Assembly: GCF_001293685.1 (NCBI RefSeq)
Contig: NZ_BCAG01000003.1
Location: 868,001 to 932,000, forward strand
Reading direction: 5' to 3'
From: Desulfatitalea tepidiphila
Lineage (GTDB): Bacteria > Desulfobacterota > Desulfobacteria > Desulfobacterales > Desulfosarcinaceae
DNA length: 64,000 nt
In this document: positions 28,074 through 36,893 of the stretch, piece by piece
How positions within the stretch are numbered: the first letter of the stretch is position 1
Layout of the letters: every line of letters starts with the position of its first letter
Notes under the pieces: model-generated
What the model was told of the DNA's origin: nothing
Seen by the model: the letters and a program-made list of their open reading frames with translations, nothing else
Databases searched by the model: none
Translations under genes and position numbers: made by a program

Positions 28074-30190
28074 TCGGGTGGGTCGGCTTCGGTATCCTCC
28101 ACCGCCTCGTCGATGTCCGGATCCGCTTCGTTCTCCGGCGCCGCATCGGCTGCGGACGCGCGTTCGATGGTCGGGATGATCAGTTTCTGATGAAATTTCA
28201 AGGCGGCCAGGTCGACCTCCGGGTTGCAATGCTTGAGCAGCCACATGGGGATGTCGAATTTTCCCCGGCAAAGGGTCCAGATGCTGTCCCCGCGTTGCAC
28301 CCGGTAAGGCTGCAACTCGCCGACGCGATAGACCGCATAAAAATCTTCCTGCAGGCGCTTGTGATATTCATAGCGGTTCTGTTCAAAAGATTCGGCACTC
28401 GTGCGGCCGAGGGGAATTCGAATCTTCTGGTGCAACTGCAGCACATGGCCGTGCGGCAGGCCGTTGAGGCGGCGGACCCGCTGGGTGGATACCCTGGCCC
28501 ACTCGGCATAGTGTCCCAACGTCTCCTCGACCTCCACCTGAAGGATGCCCACCAGTTGGCCCTTGTACTGGATGATCCGCTCGAAGGCCACATCAGCGGT
28601 CACGATTTCCACATTGCGGGCCTGCCGGTCCAGATCGGCTGTGTTTGAATCGGCATCCGATTCGGCGTCGGCGGATGTCAAGGGAATGACGGAGGCGAGC
28701 AGGGGCTGCGGATAGTGGTCCGGTTCGACCGTGTCGGTTGGTGAGGACACGTTCGCCACGGCCTCGGGTGCAGCGGCGGGGGGTACGGGCGTGTTTTCCG
28801 CCAGGACCGTCTCCGGTGTCGCGATTGCAGGCGCCGTCGTTGCCGGCCGGCGGTCACCCCCGGCTGGTATGCGCAGGGTCTGGTGCGGGTAAATCTCGGC
28901 CCTGTGATTCAGATTGTTGGCCAGAATCAGGTCGTCGAGCCGGACGCGATGCAAGCGGGCGATCTTGCCGGCCGTATCTCCCCGCTGCACGGTGTAGAAC
29001 AGGCTGCGTTTCTGTTCAGCCTGGAACAGGTTGTCGGGAATGGCGGCCATGGATGCCTGGTCGTGCGAACCGACTTGGGGCAGGCGCAGGGCATACCCCT
29101 TGGGCACATGCTTTTGCCCGCTGAGAACCGGCTGGCGGAGGGCCGGATTCAACTGTTTGAGGACTTCGGGGGAAACCTTGAAATGGCGGCACAGATCGTC
29201 GAAAGCCGAGTAGCCCTGCAGATTCAACACACGGGTCGGTATCGGTGCATCCACATCCAGCGCACCGAAATAAGTTTCATAGTTTGATGCCACCTGGCGG
29301 GCCGCCAGGAACTCGGCATAAAAATTCCGGGACGCGAACTTGAACGACCGGCTGCGATACGATTGGTAGATCGTCTCGAAATCCCCATGCAGTGCCTTGG
29401 CCCGCTGCATGCCTGCGGCGCCGTGGTTGTAGGCGGTAATGGCCAGGGGCCAGCTTTCCAGCTTGTCGTAGTTCTCCTTGAGAAGTTGAGCGGCCGCATG
29501 GGTCGCCAATATCGGATCACGTCTTTCGTCCAGAACATAGCCGACCTCCATGAAGCGTCTGCCCGTGGAACGGGTGAACTGCCACATGCCGGCCGCACCA
29601 TATTTGCTGTACGCATTGATATTGAAGGAAGATTCCACATGTGGCAGGTAGGCCAGATCGTCAGGCAGACCGTGGGATGCGAAGATCTCCCGGATGCGAT
29701 CGATATAAGCGCCGGAACGCACCAGTCCGGCTTGGAATCGGTCTTTTTGGCCGATTTGGCAGCGGACCCGGTCGGCCGCGAATCTGAATTGACCCGCATC
29801 GTCAGGATCGTCGAACAACGCCGCCACCCGACGACACGTTTTTTCCGGTGAGCGGGGATTATGGGCCAGGCGTTGTAGAATGTGCTGATATTTCTCTCTC
29901 GCCAGTTTCATGCGCTTGCGATTGACTCGACTGGCACCGGGAACGTCATAGGGGATCAGTTCGATGATCTCGTAAACGATGTCCATATTCAGGCTGTCAT
30001 GCACGATCCCCTGGTCGGAGCCGTATTGGGAGTATACCCGCGTCCAGAAGTTCACGTTGGGAACAATGGTGTCGGGTATGGGAAACGGATCGGGAGATGC
30101 ACAGGCCGTCCCAATGTTGGCCGCCCCCATGGAGGAGGCAACGAGAAAGAGCAGAACGCAGAGTGTCCGTAGGAAAAATTTTGAAATCAT
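28064..30190 (-). CDS. MltD-like lytic transglycosylase with LysM domains
   Basis: 708 residues with a signal peptide (LCVLLFLVASSMGAANIG). The SLT domain lies around 170-300, with the catalytic Glu in YLPHVESSFN and the GAAGMWQFTRSTGRRF motif. At least three LysM modules follow: around 330-370, at about 400-445 (YTVQRGDTAGKIARLHRV) and near the C-terminus (YRVQRGDSIWTLC). An Asp/Ser/Pro-rich linker precedes the last. It should cleave peptidoglycan between MurNAc and GlcNAc in the periplasm. The 305-bp gap to yceD holds a hairpin (see 30384) and no gene. Confidence 0.9.
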   Translation of the reverse strand: MISKFFLRTLCVLLFLVASSMGAANIGTACASPDPFPIPDTIVPNVNFWTRVYSQYGSDQGIVHDSLNMDIVYEIIELIPYDVPGASRVNRKRMKLAREKYQHILQRLAHNPRSPEKTCRRVAALFDDPDDAGQFRFAADRVRCQIGQKDRFQAGLVRSGAYIDRIREIFASHGLPDDLAYLPHVESSFNINAYSKYGAAGMWQFTRSTGRRFMEVGYVLDERRDPILATHAAAQLLKENYDKLESWPLAITAYNHGAAGMQRAKALHGDFETIYQSYRSRSFKFASRNFYAEFLAARQVASNYETYFGALDVDAPIPTRVLNLQGYSAFDDLCRHFKVSPEVLKQLNPALRQPVLSGQKHVPKGYALRLPQVGSHDQASMAAIPDNLFQAEQKRSLFYTVQRGDTAGKIARLHRVRLDDLILANNLNHRAEIYPHQTLRIPAGGDRRPATTAPAIATPETVLAENTPVPPAAAPEAVANVSSPTDTVEPDHYPQPLLASVIPLTSADAESDADSNTADLDRQARNVEIVTADVAFERIIQYKGQLVGILQVEVEETLGHYAEWARVSTQRVRRLNGLPHGHVLQLHQKIRIPLGRTSAESFEQNRYEYHKRLQEDFYAVYRVGELQPYRVQRGDSIWTLCRGKFDIPMWLLKHCNPEVDLAALKFHQKLIIPTIERASAADAAPENEADPDIDEAVEDTEADPPDQV

Positions 30191-30383
30191 GTAGAGTCAC
30201 CTTTGACCAAATCCGGCAGGATTGCTTGCCTTGATGCTACCAGAGCCAGGCAAAGCAAATAGCATACCAGTATCCTGGATTCCTGGACTTCCCAAAAGTT
30301 CCCGATTGATGCCGAATTTTCGCTTTCCCACATGTCTACCATCGTGTACCGGCGTCAAAAATGGGACACCCGCTGACAACGAT

Positions 30384-30422
30384 CGCCCCTCAAACGCTCT
30401 TGCATTTGAGGGGCGGGGGTTT
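30384..30422 (+). terminator. Strong terminator-like hairpin upstream of yceD
   Basis: CGCCCCTCAAA (30384-30394) and TTTGAGGGGCG (30405-30415) form a perfect 11-bp stem with a 10-nt loop, followed by GGGG and TTTT. No gene on this strand ends nearby, because the upstream gene diverges. It may therefore close a small RNA or act as an attenuator in the yceD leader. Confidence 0.65.
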
Positions 30423-30495
30423 TAGATTCAGCCAATGGCAATGGCCCATGTCGACCGACGGCGACCGGCCAAACGATAGACCGAGGAGCGGCGCC

Positions 30496-31044
30496 ATGAA
30501 AATCGAGGTTCAACATATCCCTTCCCAGGGGACAAGACTGTCCTATCTCAAGCCGGCCAGAGCGTTCCCGGTGATCAAGGAGATGGAAGAGCACGGGGAG
30601 TGCCTCTTCAACACCCCCATCGCCATAGAGTTGGACGTGCTGCGCGAGCGGGAATTGATCCGGGTGGACGGCGTGGTGTCGGCCACGGTGCGGCTGGCGT
30701 GCAGTCGCTGCCTGGAAACCTACGACCATGACCTTCGGCATCGATTTCGATTGCGTTTTTCACGCCAAATCCCAACGGACGTGCATTCGGGAGGAAAAGA
30801 CGAGGTGGAGCTGACCGCCGAGCAGATTGGGCTGATTTTTTTCAGGGAGGATACCATCGAGCTCAAGGATGCGATCCAGGAGCAAATCGTTCTTTCCATC
30901 CCTTACAAGCCATTGTGCAGCGAGTCATGCAAGGGCCTGTGCCCCCAATGCGGTGCGGATTTGAATCAAGGACCTTGCGGGTGTCCAGCCCAACGTGCCG
31001 GCAACCCGTTTGAAGTGTTGAAGAATCGTCAGTGGCCGACCTGA
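30496..31044 (+). CDS. YceD/DUF177 family protein
   Basis: 182 residues of the DUF177 (YceD) family, implicated in 23S rRNA accumulation. The middle has LACSRCLETYDHDLRHRF and the end carries a cysteine cluster, CSESCKGLCPQCGADLN then GPCGCP, which probably binds zinc. ATG 30496 follows GAGGAG; longer in-frame starts run into the hairpin. In most bacteria rpmF follows directly; here it does not, and an MCE-like lipoprotein gene follows instead. Confidence 0.87.
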   Translation: MKIEVQHIPSQGTRLSYLKPARAFPVIKEMEEHGECLFNTPIAIELDVLRERELIRVDGVVSATVRLACSRCLETYDHDLRHRFRLRFSRQIPTDVHSGGKDEVELTAEQIGLIFFREDTIELKDAIQEQIVLSIPYKPLCSESCKGLCPQCGADLNQGPCGCPAQRAGNPFEVLKNRQWPT

Positions 31045-31079
31045 TCGTCGTCACGTTTTTATGCGAGGAGAACACAACC

Positions 31080-31811
31080 ATGAATCGCCTGCCAACGCAT
31101 CGGTTCGAATCCGGTAAGGGGCATCGCCGGAAAATTTGCCTGGCCTCACCATGGGTCGGTCTGTTGGCCATCGCTTTTTTTCTCACCGGGTGTTGGCAGG
31201 ATGCCATCCACATCGATGTGAACTTCCGCCGGCTGTTCGGGTTGGCCAGAGAGGACCGCGTCCTGTTCGAGGATCATCCGGTCGGAAAGGTCACCGCCAT
31301 CGAATACCGGCCCGAAGGCATCTACCGGGTCGCGATCGAGGTGGACGAGGGGTATGCCCATGCCCTCACCGAGCATTCGCGATTCTACGTGGCCGGTGAT
31401 CCCGGCCGGCAGGGGCACCAGGCCGTCATCATCGATCTGACCGCCGGCGGTGGCAAACGGTTGGAGGACGGTGCCACGGTGAGCGGTGAAGCCGGTTCCG
31501 ACGTGTTTGCCCGCTGGAAGCGCGAGATGGAATCCGGCCTGCAGTTCCTGCAGGAACAGATTGAAAAATTCAGCCGTGATGTTCAAGGCATACCGGAAAG
31601 CGACGCTTACCAACAATTGAAGCGTTCCCTGCAGGATTGGGCCGAGGAGATGGAGCGCGCCGGCGAGGGCGCCCGCGAAAAGATCGAACGCGAATGGTTG
31701 CCGCGCATCCAGCGAGAGCTCGACGCGCTCAGGGAGCAGTTCAAGTCGCGTGGCCAGGAGGAGCGGTTGGAACCCCTGGAAAAAGAGGTCGACCGGATCC
31801 GCAACATCTGA
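31080..31811 (+). CDS. MCE/MlaD-like lipoprotein
   Basis: 243 residues. The N-terminus is basic, then hydrophobic, with a lipobox-like FFLTGCWQ, so it is probably a lipoprotein. Residues 45-140 resemble one MlaD/MCE domain (VLFEDHPVGKVTAIEYRPEG). The C-terminal 90 residues are a charged coiled coil (RDVQGIPESDAYQQLKRSL onward). MCE proteins bind lipids and act in envelope lipid traffic. The ATG follows GAGGAG. A 59-residue coiled-coil gene follows. Confidence 0.68.
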   Translation: MNRLPTHRFESGKGHRRKICLASPWVGLLAIAFFLTGCWQDAIHIDVNFRRLFGLAREDRVLFEDHPVGKVTAIEYRPEGIYRVAIEVDEGYAHALTEHSRFYVAGDPGRQGHQAVIIDLTAGGGKRLEDGATVSGEAGSDVFARWKREMESGLQFLQEQIEKFSRDVQGIPESDAYQQLKRSLQDWAEEMERAGEGAREKIEREWLPRIQRELDALREQFKSRGQEERLEPLEKEVDRIRNI

Positions 31812-31828
31812 ATCGAGGTGTCAGCGTT

Positions 31829-32008
31829 ATGGCTATCCGACTACTGGCCCGGGAACTCTACCGTCAGCAGAAGGTCGTGGAAGATCTCGAACGTCGATTG
31901 GCCGCCGGTCCGCCGGTCGATCAGGAGAAGATCAAAGAGGCTCTGCGCAAGGCCAGGGCGGAAAGGGATTATCTGCGCCGGGCCCTCGATGGAAAGATCG
32001 GGCGCTGA
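31829..32008 (+). CDS. Small coiled-coil protein of unknown function
   Basis: 59 residues, almost entirely helical and charged: LARELYRQQKVVEDLERRLA and KARAERDYLRRALDGKIG. No signal or membrane segment. It starts 17 bp after the MCE-like gene with a GAGGTG site, and is likely co-transcribed. Function is unknown. Confidence 0.6.
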   Translation: MAIRLLARELYRQQKVVEDLERRLAAGPPVDQEKIKEALRKARAERDYLRRALDGKIGR

Positions 32009-32012
32009 TCGA

Positions 32013-32378
32013 TCACTTCTTGAAAAACATGTAGGCAGCCAATCCCACCAGGATGACGGCGAAAATCCTTTTGAAGTTGGCCGTTGTGACGTGTTCCACC
32101 AGCCGCGCGCCGATCTGGGCACCGATGATGCCGCCTAGTCCCAGGAGAATCCCGGCCCGGTAGTCGACATTGGCCAGTTTGTTGTGTGCCAGCAACGCGG
32201 AGATGGAGATCACCAGAATGGCCAGAAAAGAGGTGCCTACCGCTTTTTGAGCCGCGTATCCCATGAACAGCAGAAGGGGAACCATCAGGAAGCCGCCCCC
32301 CAGCCCCGAAAAGGAGGCGCCGATCCCCACCAGTATGCCGAACAACGCCATCAGGATCAGATTTGCATTCGCACTCAT
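32013..32378 (-). CDS. Half-size TauE/SafE-family membrane protein
   Basis: 121 residues with four membrane segments: FGILVGIGASFSGLGGGFLMVP (first, with the family glycine motif), AVGTSFLAILVISISALLAH, and two more ending FAVILVGLAAYMFFKK. Ordinary TauE/SafE exporters of about 250 residues contain two such repeats, so this is one repeat only and would need to dimerise. It has clean start and stop codons, so it is not an evident truncation. It could move sulfite, sulfoacetate or another anion. Confidence 0.82.
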   Translation of the reverse strand: MSANANLILMALFGILVGIGASFSGLGGGFLMVPLLLFMGYAAQKAVGTSFLAILVISISALLAHNKLANVDYRAGILLGLGGIIGAQIGARLVEHVTTANFKRIFAVILVGLAAYMFFKK

Positions 32379-32474
32379 CTATGAACCTTTCTGCAAGAAA
32401 GCATTCTACTAGGTCTACGGGCCATTGAAAGGACATCCACTGCCGTCCCTATTTGGACCCCGGTTGCGGCTTTG

Positions 32475-33467
32475 TCAACGCCGTTTTTTGGACAGGACCT
32501 GGTAATAGTGGCTCAACTTGCGGAACACTTCCGGGTCGCCGCCCTGATCCGGATGGAATTTGAGCGCCAGCTTGCGGTACAGGCGCGTCAACGACGCCTG
32601 GTCAATGGTTTTCAGCTCCTTCCAGGGCATACCGAACAAGCGGCCGGCCTCTTCGACCTTGATCTGCACGCTGCGTGGCGGATGATAGACCCGGTGACGG
32701 CGGATGAAGTCCTCCACATAGGCCTGCCAGGGCGATGTGTGGGGGACCTGGTAATCGAAATACATGATGGCGTACTTGACCAGGTCCTCGCGCAGGCCGT
32801 TGGGTTCCGGTGTGTCGATCCAGAACGCCGCGTCGGCGTTCAAGCGGCAGAGACGGGAAATAAAAAAGGCGTCCATCTGTTCTATCAGGGGCTGGTCCGG
32901 CGCCTCGTCGGGGACGAACCGTTTCAGTTCGAATATTACCGAAACGTAAAGGGCGCGCTGGTGGGTTCGAAGGGTGCGCTCCTCGGCCAGAAAGTACTGT
33001 TCCAACTCGTCCCGGGATCTGGCGTGCAGCGGCCGGAAGACCTTTTCCGGCACGCGGTGGATGTGGCGCTGTTCGCTGTGCCCGAACCGCAGGTAGTGGT
33101 AGCGGCGCTTGTCGAACAGATGGATCGGTTTCGGCGGGGTCTGGGAAGAGTTCAGGGCCGCCGGTGGACGTGTCTGCCGGCGGCTGCGATCGAACCCGAT
33201 GATGACCCGCTGGATGTGGGGCTCGATAAAGTCGAACAAAATCCTGTCCAGGTCTTCGGAGTCGACCGCCATGCCGGCATTTTCAAGGGCGTCTTGCAAG
33301 GCTTCATCATAATAGTAGCCGTTGCCGCCCACGTAGACGATATAGCGCGAAGGGTCCGGTCCCAGGTCGAACAGGTCGCGACTTTTCATCCGGCCATCTT
33401 CGGGATAGGAGTGGCGGATCAGGTAATGGGTCTTCCCCTGCTTTTTGACTCGGGCAAGGTACATGTC
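32475..33467 (-). CDS. J-domain protein with uncharacterised N-terminal region
   Basis: About 330 residues. The last 65 residues are a J-domain (LTRLYRKLALKFHPDQGGDP) with HPD intact, so it should stimulate a DnaK-type ATPase. The preceding 265 residues match no domain I recognise. The start is uncertain: ATG 33467 gives MYLARVKKQGKTHYLIRHSY, while a GTG at 33614 would overlap the upstream regulator gene by 74 bp. It is downstream of the DtxR gene on the same strand and could be co-transcribed. Confidence 0.72.
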   Translation of the reverse strand, partial: DMYLARVKKQGKTHYLIRHSYPEDGRMKSRDLFDLGPDPSRYIVYVGGNGYYYDEALQDALENAGMAVDSEDLDRILFDFIEPHIQRVIIGFDRSRRQTRPPAALNSSQTPPKPIHLFDKRRYHYLRFGHSEQRHIHRVPEKVFRPLHARSRDELEQYFLAEERTLRTHQRALYVSVIFELKRFVPDEAPDQPLIEQMDAFFISRLCRLNADAAFWIDTPEPNGLREDLVKYAIMYFDYQVPHTSPWQAYVEDFIRRHRVYHPPRSVQIKVEEAGRLFGMPWKELKTIDQASLTRLYRKLALKFHPDQGGDPEVFRKLSHYYQVLSKKRR

Positions 33468-33540
33468 GGGTTTCTTGACGACGAATCGTATATAGGGTTG
33501 TTTGTTGAAATCGTTTGGCTCAAGAAAGATTGGATGAGCA

Positions 33541-34050
33541 TCACTCCGGGTTGGAAAGGCTTTTCCTGAGCGCTTCGATGCACTCGTCGCAGTTGTTCTG
33601 TCGTCGATTGCCACCGGCGCAGTAGTTCAGAAAAGATTGAATCCAATCTTGACCCGCCCGTGGACAGGTAAAAATATATTCGATGAAGCAGACCAAACGT
33701 TCGATGGTCTTGGGATCGATGGCATGCTCCATCTTGCAGGCCGAGGTTTCAGCCGTCAGCGGGTCGATTTGAAGCACCTTCAACAGGAACTCCTTGATCA
33801 CTGCATGACGATGGGCGATGTCGCGGGCGATGCGCTTTCCCTTGGCCGTCAGGGTAATGTAACTGTAGGGCTGGTAGTTGATGTACCCTTTTTCCGAGAG
33901 GGCCTTCAGACCGCCGGTGACCGAGCCCCTTTGGATTTGCAATCGATCGGCAATCTCTTTGGCTCTGGCGACTTTCTGGGTCTCTTCGAGTTCAAGGATT
34001 GCCTCGAGGTAGTTTTCCAGGCTATCGGAAAGATCGTCGCGGGTGGACAT
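33541..34050 (-). CDS. DtxR-family metal-dependent transcriptional regulator with Cys-rich tail
   Basis: 169 residues. An N-terminal winged helix (LEETQKVARAKEIADRLQIQRG, EKGYINYQPYSYITLT) is followed by the dimerisation and metal domain (RHAVIKEFLLKVLQID, CKMEHAIDPKTIERL). There is no SH3-like third domain. Instead the C-terminus has cysteines in TCPRAG, NYCAGG and NNCDECIEAL, which could bind Fe2+ or an Fe-S cluster. ATG 34050 follows AAAGGAG exactly. It diverges from feoAB and most likely represses it in the presence of iron. Confidence 0.87.
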   Translation of the reverse strand: MSTRDDLSDSLENYLEAILELEETQKVARAKEIADRLQIQRGSVTGGLKALSEKGYINYQPYSYITLTAKGKRIARDIAHRHAVIKEFLLKVLQIDPLTAETSACKMEHAIDPKTIERLVCFIEYIFTCPRAGQDWIQSFLNYCAGGNRRQNNCDECIEALRKSLSNPE

Positions 34051-34136
34051 TCTGTCTCCTTTCAATTTGGCCTGAAAATAACATCCCTGTCTTTATTAGT
34101 CAAAATTAAAAAAATAGGTTGTGCAATAAAAACGTA

Positions 34137-34167
34137 TTGACAACATTAAAAGTTAGGTGTAGCTAAC
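34137..34167 (+). promoter_or_regulatory. feoAB promoter with overlapping DtxR-like operator
   Basis: TTGACA (34137-34142) is followed after 17 bp by TAGCTA (34160-34165). The palindrome GTTAGGTGTAGCTAAC (34152-34167) has 5-bp perfect arms GTTAG/CTAAC and 12 of 16 symmetric positions, and it covers the -10. The TTAGG/CTAA look agrees with DtxR/IdeR boxes. A bound repressor would block RNA polymerase directly. The other side of the gap also carries the divergent DtxR gene, so autoregulation is possible. Confidence 0.65.
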
Positions 34168-34212
34168 ATTCCCAAACTTTCCACAACCAGGCAGATCTTC
34201 GGGAGGCGCGAC

Positions 34213-34449
34213 ATGCCGAGAGTGAATATGAGACAGATGAGATCCAAACAGTCCGGGACCATCGCCGCCATCACCGCGGCCGGTGAATTGGGGCGCCGCA
34301 TTCGCGACATGGGCCTGGTGCCGGGCACCCGCATCACCGTCCAGGGTCGGGCGCCCCTGTATGACCCGGTGGCCTTGCGCTTGATGGGATTCACCTTAAC
34401 CTTACGGAACAGCGAAGCCGATTATATCGATGTGGAGGTAGACGATTAA
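34213..34449 (+). CDS. feoA: Ferrous iron transport protein FeoA
   Basis: 78 residues with a single SH3-like FeoA domain: GELGRRIRDMGLVPGTRITV, APLYDPVALRLMGFTLTLR. FeoA is a small cytosolic partner needed for FeoB function. GGGAGG precedes the ATG. It ends 1 bp before feoB starts. Confidence 0.93.
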   Translation: MPRVNMRQMRSKQSGTIAAITAAGELGRRIRDMGLVPGTRITVQGRAPLYDPVALRLMGFTLTLRNSEADYIDVEVDD

Positions 34450-34450
34450 C

Positions 34451-36664
34451 ATGGAAGCCATGATCGCCCTGGCCGGCAATCCGAACTGCGGTAAAACCAC
34501 CTTGTTCAACAGCCTCACCGGGGCACGCCAGCACGTGGGCAACTATCCGGGGGTGACCGTCGAGAAGAAAGAGGGCATCTACCGTCTCAACGGCCACAGG
34601 TTCAACATCGTCGACCTGCCCGGAACCTACTCCCTGACCGCCTATTCTCTCGAGGAGGTGGTGGCCCGTGACTTTTTGATCAATGAGAAGCCCGGTGTGG
34701 TGATCAATATCGTGGATGCCTCCAACCTGGAGCGCAACTTGTACCTGACGCTGCAGTTCATCGAGATGGGCATGCCGGTGTGCATCGCCTTGAACATGAT
34801 CGACATGGCTTACAGCCGCGGGATCAAGATCGACCACGAGGCCCTTTCGCGTTTGCTGGGCGTTCCGGTGGTGCCGACCATGGCCCGCAGCGGACAGGGC
34901 AAGGAGGATCTGATCCGGGCCGCGCGCCAGGTACTCGAAAAGGAAGGCGGGCGAACCGAACTGAAGATTTCCTATGGACCGGATATCGACGTCGGATTGG
35001 ATCGAATGGAAGCCATCATCCGTGAGGTCGGTTTCATGACCGATACCTATCCCTCCCGCTGGCTCGCCCTCAAGTATATGGAAAGCGACGAACAGATTCG
35101 TTGCCTGGGCAAGCAGCGCGATGCCCAGACGGCAGAGAAGTTGGAAAGCATCGTTGAGGAGGTCGCCAATCATCTCCAGTTGACCGTCGACAGCTTTCCA
35201 GAGGCCATCATCGCCGATTACCGTTATGGATACATCCGATCCGTGCTCAAACAGGGGGTGATCAGCTACAGCGGCGACCGCAATCGCCTGTTCGTTTCCG
35301 ACAAGATCGACAAGGTGGTCGTGAACCGTTTCGCCGGTCCACTGATTATGCTGGCCGTGCTATTGGGTCTTTACCATTTTACATTTACCTACAGTGAAAT
35401 ACCCGTGGCCTGGACCGAGGCGATGTTCGGCTGGATGGGCGAGATGGTGGACCGTTACATGCCCGACGGCCTGCTCAAATCGATGATCATATCGGGGGTC
35501 ATCGACGGGGTGGGCGGCGTGCTCGGGTTCGTGCCCCTGATCATGTTCATGTTTTTCGGCATCGCCATTCTGGAGGACTCGGGCTACCTGGCCCGGGTCG
35601 CCTTCATGCTCGACCGGGTGTTCCGCATTTTCGGACTCCACGGCAGTTCGGTGATGGCCTTCATCGTTTCCGGGGGCATTGCCGGCGGATGCGCAGTGCC
35701 GGGTGTGATGGCCACACGCACCCTTAAATCCCCCCGTGAGCGTCTGGCGACCCTGCTCACGGTGCCGTTCATGAACTGCGGCGCCAAGCTGCCGGTGTTC
35801 GCATTGCTGGTGGCCGCCTTTTTCGCGGAAAAAGAGGCGCTCATGATGTTCGCCATCACCATCGTCTCCTGGATCGGGGCCCTGCTGGTGGCCAAGCTGC
35901 TGCGCACCACGGTGATCAGAGGCGCATCGACGCCGTTCGTCATGGAACTGCCGCCCTATCGGCTGCCCACCTTCAAAGGGCTGCTGATCCACACCTGGGA
36001 GCGCACCTGGCAGTATATCAAAAAGGCCGGCACCGTGATCCTGGGCATTTCCATCATCTTGTTCGCCCTGATGACCTTTCCCGGCCTGCCGGCCGATCAG
36101 ACCGCTGTATTCGAGGCCCAGCGTGAGGACTTGCGGGCAACCCTGTCGGACGATGTCGACGGCGAACTCGAAGCCGCGGAGGACGGTACCGACCTCTCGG
36201 CGGCCGCCCGCGCCGTTCATCTGCAGCTGCTGCAGATCGATGCGGCCGAGGCCGAGGCGGCCCTGAGACACTCCATTGCCGGCCGGTTCGGGACGGGATT
36301 GGAGACCCTGAGCCGGTGGGCCGGTCTGGATTGGCGCACCAACATCGCCCTGGTGGGTGGCTTTGCGGCCAAGGAGGTGATCGTGGCCACACTGGGTACC
36401 GCCTACTCCTTGGGAGAGGTCGATCCCGAAGATAGCCGCTCGCTTTCCGAGATCCTGGCCCGCTCGCCCCAATGGCGGCCATTGACCGCGTTGAGCCTGA
36501 TCGTTTTCGTCATGTTCTATGCCCCTTGCTTTGTCTCCGTGGTATGCATCGTCCGGGAGGCCGGTTCCTGGAAGTGGGGCCTTTTCTCCATGGTCTTCAA
36601 CACGATATTGGCTTTCACGCTATCCGTGGCCGTGTTCCAGGTCGGCCGGCTGGCCGGTTTTTAG
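34451..36664 (+). CDS. feoB: Ferrous iron transporter FeoB
   Basis: 737 residues. The N-terminal G domain has G1 GNPNCGKTTLFNSLTG, G3 DLPGTYSL and G4 NMID, followed by the helical GDI-like region and a membrane part with two Gate motifs; GGCAVPGVMATRTLKSPRER and PFMNCGAKLPVFALL carry the conserved cysteines. An Asp/Glu/Ala-rich insert of about 60 residues lies near 550-615. It imports Fe2+ across the inner membrane. It is tightly coupled to feoA and followed by a FeoB-associated protein. Confidence 0.97.
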   Translation: MEAMIALAGNPNCGKTTLFNSLTGARQHVGNYPGVTVEKKEGIYRLNGHRFNIVDLPGTYSLTAYSLEEVVARDFLINEKPGVVINIVDASNLERNLYLTLQFIEMGMPVCIALNMIDMAYSRGIKIDHEALSRLLGVPVVPTMARSGQGKEDLIRAARQVLEKEGGRTELKISYGPDIDVGLDRMEAIIREVGFMTDTYPSRWLALKYMESDEQIRCLGKQRDAQTAEKLESIVEEVANHLQLTVDSFPEAIIADYRYGYIRSVLKQGVISYSGDRNRLFVSDKIDKVVVNRFAGPLIMLAVLLGLYHFTFTYSEIPVAWTEAMFGWMGEMVDRYMPDGLLKSMIISGVIDGVGGVLGFVPLIMFMFFGIAILEDSGYLARVAFMLDRVFRIFGLHGSSVMAFIVSGGIAGGCAVPGVMATRTLKSPRERLATLLTVPFMNCGAKLPVFALLVAAFFAEKEALMMFAITIVSWIGALLVAKLLRTTVIRGASTPFVMELPPYRLPTFKGLLIHTWERTWQYIKKAGTVILGISIILFALMTFPGLPADQTAVFEAQREDLRATLSDDVDGELEAAEDGTDLSAAARAVHLQLLQIDAAEAEAALRHSIAGRFGTGLETLSRWAGLDWRTNIALVGGFAAKEVIVATLGTAYSLGEVDPEDSRSLSEILARSPQWRPLTALSLIVFVMFYAPCFVSVVCIVREAGSWKWGLFSMVFNTILAFTLSVAVFQVGRLAGF

Positions 36665-36675
36665 AGGAGGTGCCC

Positions 36676-36852
36676 ATGCAGACCGCGATCGTCATCCTCA
36701 TCGTCGCACTGGCTGGGTATTACCTGGTGCGGCGCTTTTACAAGAACGTCCAGAAAAGCAACACCGAGGGGTGTTCCGGGGATTGCGCCTGTTGCGGCAT
36801 GTCGCAAAAAAACACATGCCAGATCGAAGATCACACCAAAACGCCCAAATGA
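36676..36852 (+). CDS. FeoB-associated Cys-rich membrane protein
   Basis: 58 residues: one membrane segment (AIVILIVALAGYYLVRRFYK) and a cytosolic tail with cysteines in CSGDCACCGMSQKNTC. This is the small FeoB-associated family, analogous in place to FeoC. The ATG follows GAGGAGG, 11 bp after feoB, so it is in the feo operon. The cysteines could hold an Fe-S cluster or pass on iron. Confidence 0.85.
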   Translation: MQTAIVILIVALAGYYLVRRFYKNVQKSNTEGCSGDCACCGMSQKNTCQIEDHTKTPK

Positions 36853-36893
36853 TCATTCGCAGGTCCCGATGATCCGCCAACAGGAGGCACGCC

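Noticed and set aside
30191-30495. Riboswitch in the yceD leader
   Set aside because: Apart from the terminator-like hairpin I could not match any conserved aptamer core.
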